The notes beneath the pieces were generated by a model. The model was given only the letters and a program-made list of their open reading frames with translations, made no database searches and was not told where the DNA came from. This document shows, piece after piece, positions 1 through 9,380 of a stretch of 64,000 nt of DNA. Location of the stretch: NCBI RefSeq assembly GCF_000170795.1, contig NZ_ABCM01000001.1:248001-312000 (forward strand), given 5' to 3'. This DNA comes from Pedobacter sp. BAL39 (GTDB taxonomy: Bacteria; Bacteroidota; Bacteroidia; Sphingobacteriales; Sphingobacteriaceae). The first letter of the stretch is position 1. The number at the start of each line of letters is the position of its first letter. Both the position numbers and the translations under genes were made by a program.

Positions 1-464
1 TGCTGATTGCCATCCGGCTGACGGGCAAGAAGGAGCTTTCACAACTGAACACCACCGATGTAGTGCTCATTTTATTGATCAGCAACGCCGTCCAGAATGC
101 GATGGTGGGCAGCAACACCAGCCTGCTTGGCGGGCTGGTTGCAGCAGCAGTATTATTTGCACTGAACTACCTTCTGAAGAAACTCATGTTCAGAAGTGAA
201 AAGTTCAGGGCACTTCTTTCCCAGCAGCCGGAAATCCTCATTCATAAAGGGAACCTCGATTTTGCCAAGCTGGCGCTATTGGGCATCACCAACGAAGAAC
301 TGCAGGAAGCCATGAGAGAACATGGCATTGAGAAATATAAAGATGTGAAGCTGGCCATGCTGGAGGTGGATGGCAACATCAGCATCATCAGTGGCTCCGA
401 GCAGCTTAAGCAAACCCATTACAAGCGTAAAAGACAGCACAAGACGCTCGGAGAGCTGAATTAA
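1..464 (+). CDS. DUF421 (YetF-like) membrane protein, C-terminal part
   Basis: The gene enters from the left edge; codons are in frame from base 3. The visible part begins with the R-x-TGKKELSQL stretch typical of DUF421, then a membrane segment (VVLILLISNAVQNAMVG) and a second one around the next 20 residues. The soluble C-terminal domain follows, with the PEILIHKGNLD and ITNEELQEAMREHGI patterns seen in this family. DUF421 proteins are small inner-membrane proteins of unknown biochemical role. An internal GTG at base 63 is not the start, because family-conserved sequence continues upstream of it in frame. The stop is at 462-464. The next gene converges on it from the minus strand only 5 bases away. 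Confidence 0.85.
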   Translation, partial: LIAIRLTGKKELSQLNTTDVVLILLISNAVQNAMVGSNTSLLGGLVAAAVLFALNYLLKKLMFRSEKFRALLSQQPEILIHKGNLDFAKLALLGITNEELQEAMREHGIEKYKDVKLAMLEVDGNISIISGSEQLKQTHYKRKRQHKTLGELN

Positions 465-469
465 AACCC

Positions 470-895
470 TTATACTGCCGGTTTTTCCGGCATTGGATTG
501 ACGACAATCACTTTCGGCTTCCGCACCGTGAGGAGTGCCAGGATCCCCGCGAAGACCGGCAGCCATCCCCATTTATATTTGACCAGGCCGGATGCCCGGT
601 TGATCAGTCCCTTGAAGTGTAAAAACCCAAAGGAACCTTGTGTTTTGAAGTAGATCCCCACAAAGGTGATGGCAACCAGCACCACCGCAGCCCATCCGGC
701 AAACCTGATCAGGCCTGCTTTTTTAGTAAGGGAACCAAGTAAAGCAATGACTACCAACACATAAAAAGCAATCGCCAGCCGCTGGTCGAGGTCAAAATAG
801 TTCCAGTTGCCCATGATCGGTACGCGCAGGAGTGGGCAAATGCCACCTACAGCCATCAATACAGCTCCAATAATACCCTGAATTCTCATGACCAT
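470..895 (-). CDS. Small polytopic membrane protein, unknown function
   Basis: This is a 141-residue protein with about four hydrophobic segments (roughly residues 5-22, 42-58, 65-83 and 110-123) and a short charged tail, so it is probably an inner-membrane protein. I do not recognise the family. The start codon overlaps the stop of gldC (TAATG arrangement at 893-897), which suggests translational coupling and one minus-strand transcript with gldC. A second ATG two codons downstream is an alternative start. Family and role are unknown; reading frame and topology are well supported. Confidence 0.7.
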   Translation of the reverse strand: MVMRIQGIIGAVLMAVGGICPLLRVPIMGNWNYFDLDQRLAIAFYVLVVIALLGSLTKKAGLIRFAGWAAVVLVAITFVGIYFKTQGSFGFLHFKGLINRASGLVKYKWGWLPVFAGILALLTVRKPKVIVVNPMPEKPAV

Positions 896-1230
896 TAACG
901 TTTCATGTCAATACCCATCTTATCAGCAAAGTGTGCACAGTAGTCGCGCAGATCTTCGATGATCAGTTTTTCACCTGTAGCCTTCAGGAAGCTGTCTCCC
1001 ATGGTCTGCAGCGTCTCATAGAAAAACCTTTTCATCTCATCAACAGGCATATCTTTGGTCCACAGGTCAATGCGCATGGAGTTTTTATAGTTGTGGTCCC
1101 ACAGGGCGAGCATCATCGACTTCACAGGCACCTGCTCCTGCGTTTTAGCGTCGGTAGATTCCCAAAGGATATTGTCAGGAACATTATTATCATCCAGTTC
1201 TACGGTGATTTTTATTTCTGCTTTTTTCAT
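895..1230 (-). CDS. gldC: Gliding motility protein GldC
   Basis: The 111-residue protein has the length and sequence pattern of GldC: an N-terminal beta-strand region (KAEIKITVELDDNNVP), an ILWESTDA motif, the KSMMLALWDH stretch and a helical C-terminus ending DKMGIDMKR. GldC is a small cytoplasmic protein tied genetically to Bacteroidota gliding motility. In Flavobacterium it is encoded with gldB, which is not seen here. It is found widely in non-gliding relatives too, so motility cannot be assumed. Its stop overlaps the start of the downstream membrane protein gene. Confidence 0.9.
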   Translation of the reverse strand: MKKAEIKITVELDDNNVPDNILWESTDAKTQEQVPVKSMMLALWDHNYKNSMRIDLWTKDMPVDEMKRFFYETLQTMGDSFLKATGEKLIIEDLRDYCAHFADKMGIDMKR

Positions 1231-1279
1231 TGAATGTGCTTATCTAGCTGAATATGTATAAATTGATTAAATGGCTTTT

Positions 1280-1609
1280 TTAGCTGACGCTGACCTTGAT
1301 GATGATGATCAGCAAGACAGTAAAGAAAACGAAGAAAGATTCCAGGATCCAGATTTTTTTCAGCTCCGGCACAAACCGCCTGAAGATCTGGTCAGAGATA
1401 AAAGCAATCACAGCCACTAGGAAACTAAATCCGATCAGGATCCCTGAAATATTGAGGTACATTGCTGTTCCCCGAGGTTTGTTGTCCTCAAGCAGCAACA
1501 GGACGGCAATCGTTAGGAAGACCGCAGACACAATATTCAAAGGCGTCAGTTTTAGCTTCAAGGATACTCGTGTTTTTACTTTTTGTTTTTGAATTTCTTT
1601 TTTTTCCAC
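1280..1609 (-). CDS. Small membrane protein overlapping the helicase 3' end
   Basis: The 109-residue protein has a basic N-terminus (KKEIQKQKVKTR) and three hydrophobic segments near residues 25-40, 52-70 and 88-107. It starts with GTG at 1609, inside the last codons of the upstream DEAD-box helicase, a 34-base overlap. That fits co-translation, although the Lys-rich region is low in information and a later start is possible. I do not recognise the family. It lies between the helicase and gldC on the same strand and may share their transcript. Confidence 0.6.
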   Translation of the reverse strand: MEKKEIQKQKVKTRVSLKLKLTPLNIVSAVFLTIAVLLLLEDNKPRGTAMYLNISGILIGFSFLVAVIAFISDQIFRRFVPELKKIWILESFFVFFTVLLIIIIKVSVS

Positions 1610-2907
1610 GCAGGGGTTTTGTCCCTGTTTTTTGCTCTTTCTGCTGCCGCGATGGAAGCCGCATGTTTTTTCTCATGGAAAGCACCCTTAAAGGTTGGAT
1701 CTTCCTTACGCTTCTGATCGTCAATAGCCCTGTTGATGGCCTGACGTTCCTCATAAGGCGTCTCCTCCACGAATACTTCCGCTGGCAAAGGTACAACAGG
1801 AATCTCTTGCCTGATTAATTTTTCTATTTTCTTAATGTAATATTTTTCGGCATCCGTGAAGAAGGTCAGTGCATCCCCTTTGGATAACGCACGACCTGTA
1901 CGTCCAATGCGGTGTACATAATCTTCGATGATGATGGGCACGTCGAAGTTGATCACATGGCTTACCTCAGAAACATCTATCCCGCGGGAAGCCACATCAG
2001 TAGCCACCAGCACGCGGATATTCCCTTCCTTAAAGTCGTTGATGGAGTTGATGCGGGTATTCTGTCCTTTGTTGGCGTGGATTACCCTTACTGCATCGGC
2101 CCCAAAACGTCGCTCAATAAAGCTGAATATGTTATCGGCCACCGTCTTGGTCTTACAAAAGATGATCACCCGTTTGAACTCCTCATCATTTTTCATGAGG
2201 TGCTGCAGGAGGTTGATCTTCGTTTTGAAATTAGGCACCTCATAAAGCGTCTGCGTCACTGTCTGTGCCGGTGTTGCCTGCTCTGCTACCTCTACAATTG
2301 TCGGATGTTTGAGAAAGTCGCCGGCAATTTTCTGCACCAGGCTACTCATCGTTGCGGAGAAAAGCAAGTTCTGACGTTTGCGGGGCACCACTTCCAGTAT
2401 GCGGTGGATGGAGCCTATAAAGCCCATGTCCATCATTTTGTCGGCCTCATCGAGTACGAGGAATTTCAGGTATTGCGTGTTGATATGTCCGGCAAGGTAA
2501 ATGTCCAGGAAACGTCCCGGTGTAGCCACGATGATGTCCACTCCTGCTTTGATTTGTTCAATCTGCGTTTTAGGTCCTATTCCGCCAAAGATCACCACAG
2601 TACGCAGGTCAAGGTAAGTAGAAAACACCTTGATGTGTTCTGTAATCTGCATCGCCAGCTCCCTTGTCGGGGCGAGGATCAGCGCACGTGCGGAGTCCCC
2701 CTGTGCATACTTCAGCTGCATCAGGATCGGCAGGACATAGGCCGCAGTTTTCCCTGTTCCTGTTTCAGCGATACCAAAAAGGTCCTGTCCTGAAAGTACC
2801 GGGGCAATGGCTTTTTCCTGTATCGGCGTAGCAACAGTGAATCCTGCATCTGCTACTGCGTTTAAAATCTGTCGGTTGAGGTTAAACTCTTCAAATGATT
2901 TGGGCAT
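1576..2907 (-). CDS. DEAD-box ATP-dependent RNA helicase (RhlE-like)
   Basis: This is an RNA-remodelling ATPase of 443 residues. All core motifs are visible in order: a Q-motif region near residues 8-30, Walker A AETGTGKT (47-54), PTRELA, the DEAD box, SAT, and HRIGRTGR near the end of the second RecA domain. A Lys-rich tail of about 60 residues (ending KKKKFKNKK) probably binds RNA non-specifically. The size and tail resemble the RhlE group used in cold adaptation, ribosome assembly and RNA decay; this subgroup call is inference. The -7 box TATATTTG lies 4 bases before the ATG, so the mRNA may be leaderless. The 3' end overlaps the next gene. Confidence 0.93.
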   Translation of the reverse strand: MPKSFEEFNLNRQILNAVADAGFTVATPIQEKAIAPVLSGQDLFGIAETGTGKTAAYVLPILMQLKYAQGDSARALILAPTRELAMQITEHIKVFSTYLDLRTVVIFGGIGPKTQIEQIKAGVDIIVATPGRFLDIYLAGHINTQYLKFLVLDEADKMMDMGFIGSIHRILEVVPRKRQNLLFSATMSSLVQKIAGDFLKHPTIVEVAEQATPAQTVTQTLYEVPNFKTKINLLQHLMKNDEEFKRVIIFCKTKTVADNIFSFIERRFGADAVRVIHANKGQNTRINSINDFKEGNIRVLVATDVASRGIDVSEVSHVINFDVPIIIEDYVHRIGRTGRALSKGDALTFFTDAEKYYIKKIEKLIRQEIPVVPLPAEVFVEETPYEERQAINRAIDDQKRKEDPTFKGAFHEKKHAASIAAAERAKNRDKTPAWKKKKFKNKK

Positions 2908-2911
2908 TTTG

Positions 2912-2919
2912 CAAATATA
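2912..2919 (-). promoter_or_regulatory. -7 box TATATTTG for the DEAD-box helicase
   Basis: On the minus strand this reads TATATTTG, an exact match to the Bacteroidota -7 element TAnnTTTG. It ends 4 bases before the helicase ATG, which would place the transcription start at or next to the start codon. Confidence 0.6.
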
Positions 2920-2941
2920 CTATTATTTATAGCAGCGCCGG

Positions 2942-3070
2942 TCATTTTTTCCATACCAGCGCGCGCAGGGCAACTGTTTCATGCTTCTTTTTTTCGTTCT
3001 GCAGGGCTACATTAAAGTCCAGAAAGATGCCATATCGCAGCGCGTGCCATATACCAAACCTGTAAATCAT
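2942..3070 (-). CDS. Candidate 42-residue small protein upstream of helicase
   Basis: An ATG at 3070 opens a 42-codon frame ending in TGA at 2942. The peptide starts MIYRFGIWHALRYGIF and ends ALRALVWKK. It is basic and rich in aromatic residues, and its codon choice (GCG, CTG, GGC, CGC) resembles neighbouring real genes more than the AT-rich spacers. A purine-rich AAGAGG lies 13 bases upstream of the ATG, a little far for a ribosome site. It sits 34 bases upstream of the helicase on the same strand and is divergent from the M1 peptidase. No family is recognised. It could instead be a decayed gene end. Confidence 0.4.
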   Translation of the reverse strand: MIYRFGIWHALRYGIFLDFNVALQNEKKKHETVALRALVWKK

Positions 3071-3131
3071 AGGATAGAATTCCCTCTTTATTTATGAAAA
3101 TGCTATTTTTAGCGCAGCATAAACACAAATA

Positions 3132-5012
3132 ATGAAAAGAAACCTATTTTCCCTCTTATCCCTCCTGATGCTGGGAACCAGCAGCCTGCAGGCACAGGAA
3201 CTCTACATGCCAAGAAACATCAGGATGGCCTATGATAAAGGCACACGGGCCATGGATGGGCGCCCGGGAAAAAATTACTGGCAAAATAAAGGGAAGTACA
3301 ACATGACCATGAGCGTTGACCCTATTACCAAAACCGTCATCGGAACAGAAACCATCAGTTATACCAACAACAGCCCCGATACCCTACGCCGGATTGCACT
3401 GCGATTTGTCAACAACATCCACAAACCTGAAAACCCAAGGTCAGGAGCTGTAGGAAAGGACTTTCTGACCAGCGGACTGAACATTACCCAGTTCAGCAAT
3501 GCCGGGCAGACTTATAAGCTCAACAGCGATGGCTGGGGAACCGTGGAAACCCTGCCACTGAAAACACCGCTAAACCCCGGACAGACTACGACCTTCGACA
3601 TCAGCTGGAACTACCCGCTGTCCAAACAGAGCGGCCGCGAGGGACAGTTGGACAGCAGCACCTTTTTTGTTGCCTATGCTTTTCCACGCATTTCCGTGTA
3701 TGACGATTACAATGGATGGGACCTTATCCCACATACCGACAGGGCAGAATTTTACAATGATTTTAACGACTATGAGTTCAGTGTAAAAGCACCGAAAAAC
3801 TACGTAGTCTGGGGAACCGGCGACCTGCTGAATCCGGACGAGGTGCTGCAGCCTAAATTTGCCGCGCGACTAAAAAAATCATATACCAGTGATGAGGTCA
3901 TTTCCATCGCCAATGCAATGGAGATGAACAGCGGAACCGTAACTAAACAAAATGAATGGAACAACTGGAAGTTCAGCGCAAACCACATCACCGACATCAC
4001 CTTCTCGGTCAGCAATAAGTACATCTGGGATGCCGGCAGCGTTGTGGTCGACAAAAAAACCAAACGCCGCGCCAGCCTGCAGTCTTCCTATGACGCAAAG
4101 GCAACCGATTTCCCCCATGCTGTCGACTGGAGCAAACAGGCATTGGCCTGGTTTTCCAACAACTGGCCAGGCGTGCCTTACCCTTTCTCCAAGATGACCT
4201 CCGTACAGGGCTTTGCGGACATGGAATACCCGATGATGATCAATGATTCCACAACTCCCGACAATGAGTTTTCGCAGTTTGTGCTCAACCACGAGATTGC
4301 GCATACCTACTTCCCTTTTTACATGGGTACCAACGAAACCCGTTACGCACACATGGACGAAGGCTGGGCCACTACCCTGGAATACCTTATTGCCATTGAC
4401 CAGCTAGGAAAAGCGAAAGCCGACGAAAACTATAAAGAGTTCAGGGTAAAAAGATGGATCTTTGACAATTCCACGGAAGAAGATCAGCCGATTATCTCGA
4501 TGTCAACACAGGTATCCGACCGGGGTTACGGCAACAATGCTTACGTGAAACCCTCCCTTGCCTACCTTGCCCTGAAGGATATGCTCGGTGATGATACCTT
4601 CAAGAAATACCTGCATGCTTACATGGAACGCTGGAATGGTAAACACCCCATCCCATGGGATTTCTTTTATACCATCAATGACGTCGCAAAGGAAAACCTG
4701 AACTGGTACTGGAACAACTGGTTTTTCAGCAACAACTATATCGACCTTACTCTGGCGCAGGTAAAAAACGAAGGGTTAAGCTACCACATCGACATCAAAA
4801 ACACAGGCGGTTTTGCCGTTCCCTTCGACATTCAGGTAACGTATAATGACGGTAGCAAAGCTATTTTCCATCAGACACCGGCGGTATGGAAGACAAACCA
4901 ACAGGAGGCAAGCATCAACATCAAGGCCAAAAAAGCCATTGCCAGCCTGTTGGTTGACGGCGGTATATTTATGGATGCCAGGCCTGCTGACAATAGCTGG
5001 AAAGGCAATTAA
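3132..5012 (+). CDS. Secreted M1-family zinc metallopeptidase
   Basis: The 626-residue aminopeptidase-like enzyme has a signal peptide (MKRNLFSLLSLLMLGTSSLQA, cleavage before QE), so it is exported. The gluzincin motif is complete: H387-E388-x-x-H391 followed by E410 in HMDEGWA, matching HExxH-x18-E with three zinc ligands and the catalytic Glu. The N-terminal beta domain precedes it and a mixed domain follows. M1 enzymes remove N-terminal residues from peptides; related Bacteroidota proteins are usually annotated only as M1 metallopeptidases. It is followed 26 bases later by dihydroorotase, which may be co-transcribed, but no functional link is evident. Confidence 0.92.
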   Translation: MKRNLFSLLSLLMLGTSSLQAQELYMPRNIRMAYDKGTRAMDGRPGKNYWQNKGKYNMTMSVDPITKTVIGTETISYTNNSPDTLRRIALRFVNNIHKPENPRSGAVGKDFLTSGLNITQFSNAGQTYKLNSDGWGTVETLPLKTPLNPGQTTTFDISWNYPLSKQSGREGQLDSSTFFVAYAFPRISVYDDYNGWDLIPHTDRAEFYNDFNDYEFSVKAPKNYVVWGTGDLLNPDEVLQPKFAARLKKSYTSDEVISIANAMEMNSGTVTKQNEWNNWKFSANHITDITFSVSNKYIWDAGSVVVDKKTKRRASLQSSYDAKATDFPHAVDWSKQALAWFSNNWPGVPYPFSKMTSVQGFADMEYPMMINDSTTPDNEFSQFVLNHEIAHTYFPFYMGTNETRYAHMDEGWATTLEYLIAIDQLGKAKADENYKEFRVKRWIFDNSTEEDQPIISMSTQVSDRGYGNNAYVKPSLAYLALKDMLGDDTFKKYLHAYMERWNGKHPIPWDFFYTINDVAKENLNWYWNNWFFSNNYIDLTLAQVKNEGLSYHIDIKNTGGFAVPFDIQVTYNDGSKAIFHQTPAVWKTNQQEASINIKAKKAIASLLVDGGIFMDARPADNSWKGN

Positions 5013-5038
5013 CAAATATTTTATTTAGTTTTGACGAC

Positions 5039-6370
5039 ATGAATACCATTTTGATAAAAGCGGCCACAGTAGTAAATGAAGGCCGGATCTTCGTTGCTGA
5101 TGTACTCCTGAAAGATGGGTTGATCGCAAAGATAGGCGACAGCATCGAGGCACCGGGCGCTAAAGAAATCAATGCCGAGGGACTTCACCTGTTTCCCGGA
5201 ATGATCGACGACCAGGTACACTTCAGGGAGCCCGGACTGACACACAAGGCGGACATCTTCACAGAAAGTATGGCCGCAGTGGCAGGAGGCATCACCTCTT
5301 TCATGGAAATGCCCAATACGGTGCCCAACACCCTTACCCAGGAGCTCCTTGCCGATAAATATAAAATTGCGTCCGAGGTATCCCTGGCCAACTATTCCTT
5401 TTTCATGGGTGCCTCCAACAATAACCTGGAGGAAGTCCTGAAAACAGACCCCAAAAATGTTTGCGGCATTAAGGTGTTTATGGGCTCCTCTACCGGGAAT
5501 ATGCTCGTGGACAACGAACAGGTACTGGAAAACATCTTCAAAGATGCACCGATCCTGGTGGCCACACACTGTGAAGATGAACATACCATCCAACGCAACC
5601 TGGCATTGTATAAAGAAAAGTATGGCGACAACATTACGATCGATATGCACCCGCTTATACGTAGCGCGGAAGCCTGTTACCTGTCCTCTTCTATGGCTGT
5701 TGGACTCGCCAAAAAGCACAACACACGCCTGCACATTCTACACATCTCCACAGCCAGGGAAGTGGCGCTGTTTGAAAATATCCCGCTGAAAGACAAAAGG
5801 ATCACCGCAGAGGCATGCGTACATCACTTGTGGTTTGACGACCGCGACTATGCGACTAAGGGCAACTGGATCAAATGGAACCCCGCAGTAAAAACGGAAG
5901 AGGATAAAGATGCCATCTTAAAAGGAGTGCTGGACGGACGCATTGACATCATTGCTACCGACCATGCGCCACATACCATCGAAGAAAAAGAGCAGCCTTA
6001 CCTCCAAGCCCCTTCCGGCGGCCCACTGGTGCAGCATGCCATGCTCGCACTGCTGGAAATGTACCATCAGAAGAAAATTACCCTGGAGCAGATTGCAGAG
6101 AAGACAGCACACAATGTGGCGACCTGCTTTGAAATCGACAGACGTGGCTTCATCAGGGAAGGATACTGGGGCGACCTTGTCCTGGTAGATCTGAACGATC
6201 CCGTGAAGGTTACTCGTGCCAACACCCTGTACAAATGCGGTTGGTCGCCATTCGAGGGACAAACTTTTCAGGCAGACATCACCCATACTTTTGTATCCGG
6301 AAACCTGGCCTACCAGAAAGGTAAGTTCATGACCCATGAGATTGGCAAAAGATTAAACTTCAACAGGTAA
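5039..6370 (+). CDS. pyrC: Dihydroorotase
   Basis: This enzyme of pyrimidine synthesis interconverts carbamoyl-aspartate and dihydroorotate. At 443 residues it has the amidohydrolase pattern FPGMIDDQVHFREPG near residues 52-66, the GSSTGNMLVDN region that follows the metal-bridging Lys, ATHCEDE, LHILHIST, and DIIATDHAPH with the catalytic Asp. The first metal ligand of the usual HxH is Gln59 here (QVH). I recall the same QVH in the Porphyromonas gingivalis dihydroorotase, so it seems lineage-typical rather than a defect. The stop overlaps the start of the next gene (TAATG), implying coupled translation. Confidence 0.93.
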   Translation: MNTILIKAATVVNEGRIFVADVLLKDGLIAKIGDSIEAPGAKEINAEGLHLFPGMIDDQVHFREPGLTHKADIFTESMAAVAGGITSFMEMPNTVPNTLTQELLADKYKIASEVSLANYSFFMGASNNNLEEVLKTDPKNVCGIKVFMGSSTGNMLVDNEQVLENIFKDAPILVATHCEDEHTIQRNLALYKEKYGDNITIDMHPLIRSAEACYLSSSMAVGLAKKHNTRLHILHISTAREVALFENIPLKDKRITAEACVHHLWFDDRDYATKGNWIKWNPAVKTEEDKDAILKGVLDGRIDIIATDHAPHTIEEKEQPYLQAPSGGPLVQHAMLALLEMYHQKKITLEQIAEKTAHNVATCFEIDRRGFIREGYWGDLVLVDLNDPVKVTRANTLYKCGWSPFEGQTFQADITHTFVSGNLAYQKGKFMTHEIGKRLNFNR

Positions 6371-7464
6371 TGATATTGGCAAACCGCCCCAAAGTAAGGC
6401 TGTTTGTCCTGCTGCTCGTACTGTCGGCACTCATTTATGTCGCCGGCACGAGCAGCAGCTTTGTTGAACATTACTATTCGGACGGCAGCTACCAGTTTAG
6501 TGCTGTCTTACAACGATGGCTCAGCAGCCCCTTTGCTTTTGCGCTGGGCGACTTCCTCTACGTGTTCCTCATCCTTTATGTGCTGTGGAGCAGCTACAGG
6601 TTGCTCAAAACGCGAAAAACAAAAACAAAAGCCAGTCGCCGCGACCTCCCGTTCCAGGTGGCGAGCTTCATGCTCATCCTCTACCTGGCTTTCAAGCTGC
6701 TCTGGGGACTGAATTATTCCAGGCCTTCCATTTCCAGTCGCCTTGGCATTGCCGCAGAGAAATACAACACTGAACAGCTGCTTTCTCTTGCACGCTTCTT
6801 TATAACCCGCATCAATCAATCGCAACATATTGAAAAGCCTCGTTACGACATTCATACACTGAAGCAAAAGGCAAAGGAAAGCTACGACCTGATGCAGCGC
6901 AGGCAGGATTTTTTCAAATACACCTGCCCCTCTGTCAAACCGGTGCTGAACAGCTGGCTGATCACCAAGATCGGAATTGAGGGTTACTATAATCCGCTAT
7001 CCGGAGAGGCCAATGTCAACATGATGCTGCCACGCACGGCCCTGCCCTTTGTCACCTGCCATGAAATTGCACACCAACTGGGCATCGCCCGTGAGGATGA
7101 AGCAAACCTGATCGGCTACCTGAGCGCAGTGAACAGTGCAGATGCTTTTTTCCGGTACTCCGCAAACTACAATATGCTGAGGAGCATCCTTCTGGAAATC
7201 CGCCGCCGTACTCCTGAACATTACCAGGAGATCTACGAGACCATCAACAAAGGAACAATTGCCGAGTTCAAAAATGACCGTGCCTTCTGGCAAAAATACA
7301 ACAGCGACATGTATGGCTACATGGACGCTGCACTGGACAGCTTTCTGAAGCTCAACAACCAGCACAAAGGCACCGACAGCTATCAGGACATCGTCATCTG
7401 GCTGTACAACATCCACAAAAAAGAACTTGATCTGGAGGGTACCGGGAAAACATTACAACCTTAA
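6370..7464 (+). CDS. DUF3810 membrane-anchored putative metalloprotease
   Basis: The 364-residue protein has a membrane segment near residues 10-26, hydrophobic segments near 55-75 and 95-115, then a soluble domain. The soluble part contains CHEIAHQLGIAREDEANLIGYL, a HExxH with a downstream EDEAN that resembles a zinc peptidase active site and defines DUF3810. No substrate is known for the family. The ATG shares a base with the dihydroorotase stop, so the two are translationally coupled. Hydrolase activity is inferred from the motif only. Confidence 0.88.
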   Translation: MILANRPKVRLFVLLLVLSALIYVAGTSSSFVEHYYSDGSYQFSAVLQRWLSSPFAFALGDFLYVFLILYVLWSSYRLLKTRKTKTKASRRDLPFQVASFMLILYLAFKLLWGLNYSRPSISSRLGIAAEKYNTEQLLSLARFFITRINQSQHIEKPRYDIHTLKQKAKESYDLMQRRQDFFKYTCPSVKPVLNSWLITKIGIEGYYNPLSGEANVNMMLPRTALPFVTCHEIAHQLGIAREDEANLIGYLSAVNSADAFFRYSANYNMLRSILLEIRRRTPEHYQEIYETINKGTIAEFKNDRAFWQKYNSDMYGYMDAALDSFLKLNNQHKGTDSYQDIVIWLYNIHKKELDLEGTGKTLQP

Positions 7465-7488
7465 AACAAAAATACCTCAAAACATTCC

Positions 7489-7496
7489 TAAATTTG
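7489..7496 (+). promoter_or_regulatory. -7 box TAAATTTG for hscA
   Basis: Exact TAnnTTTG match, 7 bases before the ATG at 7504. No clear -33 TTG is seen at the right distance. The expected transcript would be nearly leaderless. Confidence 0.55.
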
Positions 7497-7503
7497 CAGG
7501 TCT

Positions 7504-9357
7504 ATGGCAAAGATATCCATCAACCTAGCTACAGGTTCTTTACAACAGGAAGAAATTATTGTTGGCATCGACCTCGGCACCACCAATAGTCTGGTCGCCT
7601 TTATCAACCCGGACAAACTTCCCCAGGTCATTAACGACACCGGCAAAGGGCTACTCGTACCGTCCGTTGTGCACTTCAACGCACATGGAGACACGCTGGT
7701 AGGAAATGAGGCTAAAGAATTTTTAATCACAGATCCCGCAAACACCATATTTTCCGTCAAACGTCTGCTAGGCAGATCCTATAAGGACCTTGCAGCACAT
7801 CAGGATACTTTCTCTTATAAAATCATTGATGATGAGAACGACACTCTGGTGAAGATCAAGGCGGGGGATAAATTTTACACCCCGATTGAGCTGTCTGCGG
7901 AAATCCTGAAGGAACTGAAAGGACGTGCAGAACATGCACTGAAAACGCCGGTAAACCGCGCGGTGATCACCGTCCCGGCATACTTTAACGACAGTCAGCG
8001 TCAGGCCACCAGGGATGCCGGAAAACTCGCCGGACTGGATGTGCTGCGTATCGTCAACGAGCCTACGGCAGCGAGTCTTGCCTATGGTATTGGGCTTGAT
8101 CCAAATAAACAACAGACCATTGCCGTATACGACCTTGGCGGCGGAACTTTTGACGTCTCCATTCTTGCCATTCAGAATGGCATCTTTGAGGTATTGTCGA
8201 CCAACGGAAACACCTTCCTCGGGGGCGATGATTTTGACCGCGCCATTGTACATTACTGGATTGATAAAAATAAACTGGACCAGTCCACCCTGGACGCAGC
8301 AACCATGCAGATGCTGAGGTTGAAAGCTGAAGAAGCGAAAAAGGCATTGACCACTCAGAACCTGTTCAATGAAAAGATTGGCGACATCTGGTGCAGCATC
8401 GATAAACAGACCTTTCAGGAGCTGATTGCGCCTAAGGTTGCCGAAACCATGAACTCCTGTAAACAGGCCCTGCAGGATGCCGGACTGACCATTGCTGACA
8501 TTGATGAAGTGGTGCTTGTGGGTGGGTCCACCCGAACCCCTTATGTCAAGCAGGCGGTTACGGAATTTTTCGGACGCCCGGCGCATGATCAGATTAACCC
8601 GGATGAAGTTGTTGCCCTGGGCGCAGCCATCCAGGCTGACATCCTTGCCGGCAACCGTTCCGACATCCTGCTCCTTGACGTCACCCCCCTTTCTCTGGGC
8701 ATTGAAACCATGGGCGGACTGATGGACGTGATCATCCCCAGAAATGCAAAGGTGCCGACTAAGGCGGGCCGGCAATATACCACCTCCCTTGATGGGCAGG
8801 TTAACATGAAGATTTCTGTATTTCAGGGAGAACGCGACCTGGTGCAGGAAAACCGCAAGCTGGCAGAGTTCGAGCTTAGGGGGATCCCTGCGATGCCGGC
8901 CGGACTGCCTAAGGTAGACATCAACTTCATGCTCAATGCTGATGGCATCCTGACTGTTCAGGCCATAGAACTCCGTTCGGGTGTAAAACAGGAAATTGAC
9001 GTCAGACCAAGTTACGGACTAAGCGACGATACGGTGGAAAAGATGCTCATCGACAGCATTACCCATGCCAAGAGCGATGTGGAGCAGCGCATGCTGATTG
9101 AAGCGAGAAGTGAAGGCGAACAGCTCGTCTATACCGCTGAACGTTTTCTGGAGAAGCACGGTGTTTACCTCACTGAAACCGAAATTACGGAAACAAAGAA
9201 ACACATCGAAGCGCTGAAAGCTGCACTGGCAACGGCCCAAAAGGACGAGATCCTCAAGATGGCAGATGAGCTGAATGAATTTACCCGCCCTTTTGCGGAA
9301 CGGGTGATGGATGTTGCGGTTTCTTCAGCCATGAAAGGCAAAAGCATCGACAAATAA
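7504..9357 (+). CDS. hscA: Hsp70-family chaperone, HscA-like
   Basis: The 617-residue Hsp70 starts its ATPase domain with GIDLGTTNS (residues 21-29) after a 20-residue leader, as HscA does, and has the [10 protein letters not shown] phosphate-binding motif and GGSTRTPYV hinge region. Its length matches HscA (about 616) rather than DnaK (about 640), and it lacks the long acidic DnaK tail. HscA delivers IscU-bound iron-sulfur clusters to apoproteins with the co-chaperone HscB. No isc or suf gene is nearby, so assignment rests on sequence pattern alone. A terminator-like hairpin follows the stop. Confidence 0.82.
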   Translation: MAKISINLATGSLQQEEIIVGIDLGTTNSLVAFINPDKLPQVINDTGKGLLVPSVVHFNAHGDTLVGNEAKEFLITDPANTIFSVKRLLGRSYKDLAAHQDTFSYKIIDDENDTLVKIKAGDKFYTPIELSAEILKELKGRAEHALKTPVNRAVITVPAYFNDSQRQATRDAGKLAGLDVLRIVNEPTAASLAYGIGLDPNKQQTIAVYDLGGGTFDVSILAIQNGIFEVLSTNGNTFLGGDDFDRAIVHYWIDKNKLDQSTLDAATMQMLRLKAEEAKKALTTQNLFNEKIGDIWCSIDKQTFQELIAPKVAETMNSCKQALQDAGLTIADIDEVVLVGGSTRTPYVKQAVTEFFGRPAHDQINPDEVVALGAAIQADILAGNRSDILLLDVTPLSLGIETMGGLMDVIIPRNAKVPTKAGRQYTTSLDGQVNMKISVFQGERDLVQENRKLAEFELRGIPAMPAGLPKVDINFMLNADGILTVQAIELRSGVKQEIDVRPSYGLSDDTVEKMLIDSITHAKSDVEQRMLIEARSEGEQLVYTAERFLEKHGVYLTETEITETKKHIEALKAALATAQKDEILKMADELNEFTRPFAERVMDVAVSSAMKGKSIDK

Positions 9358-9380
9358 CCATCCTTTAACCGGATATCCAT

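Noticed and set aside
1912..2793. Long plus-strand frame of 293 codons
   Set aside because: Antisense to the helicase motifs, with Cys/His-rich composition typical of a shadow frame.
7768..8775. Minus-strand frame of 335 codons
   Set aside because: Lies fully opposite the Hsp70 ATPase domain and has no recognisable motif.
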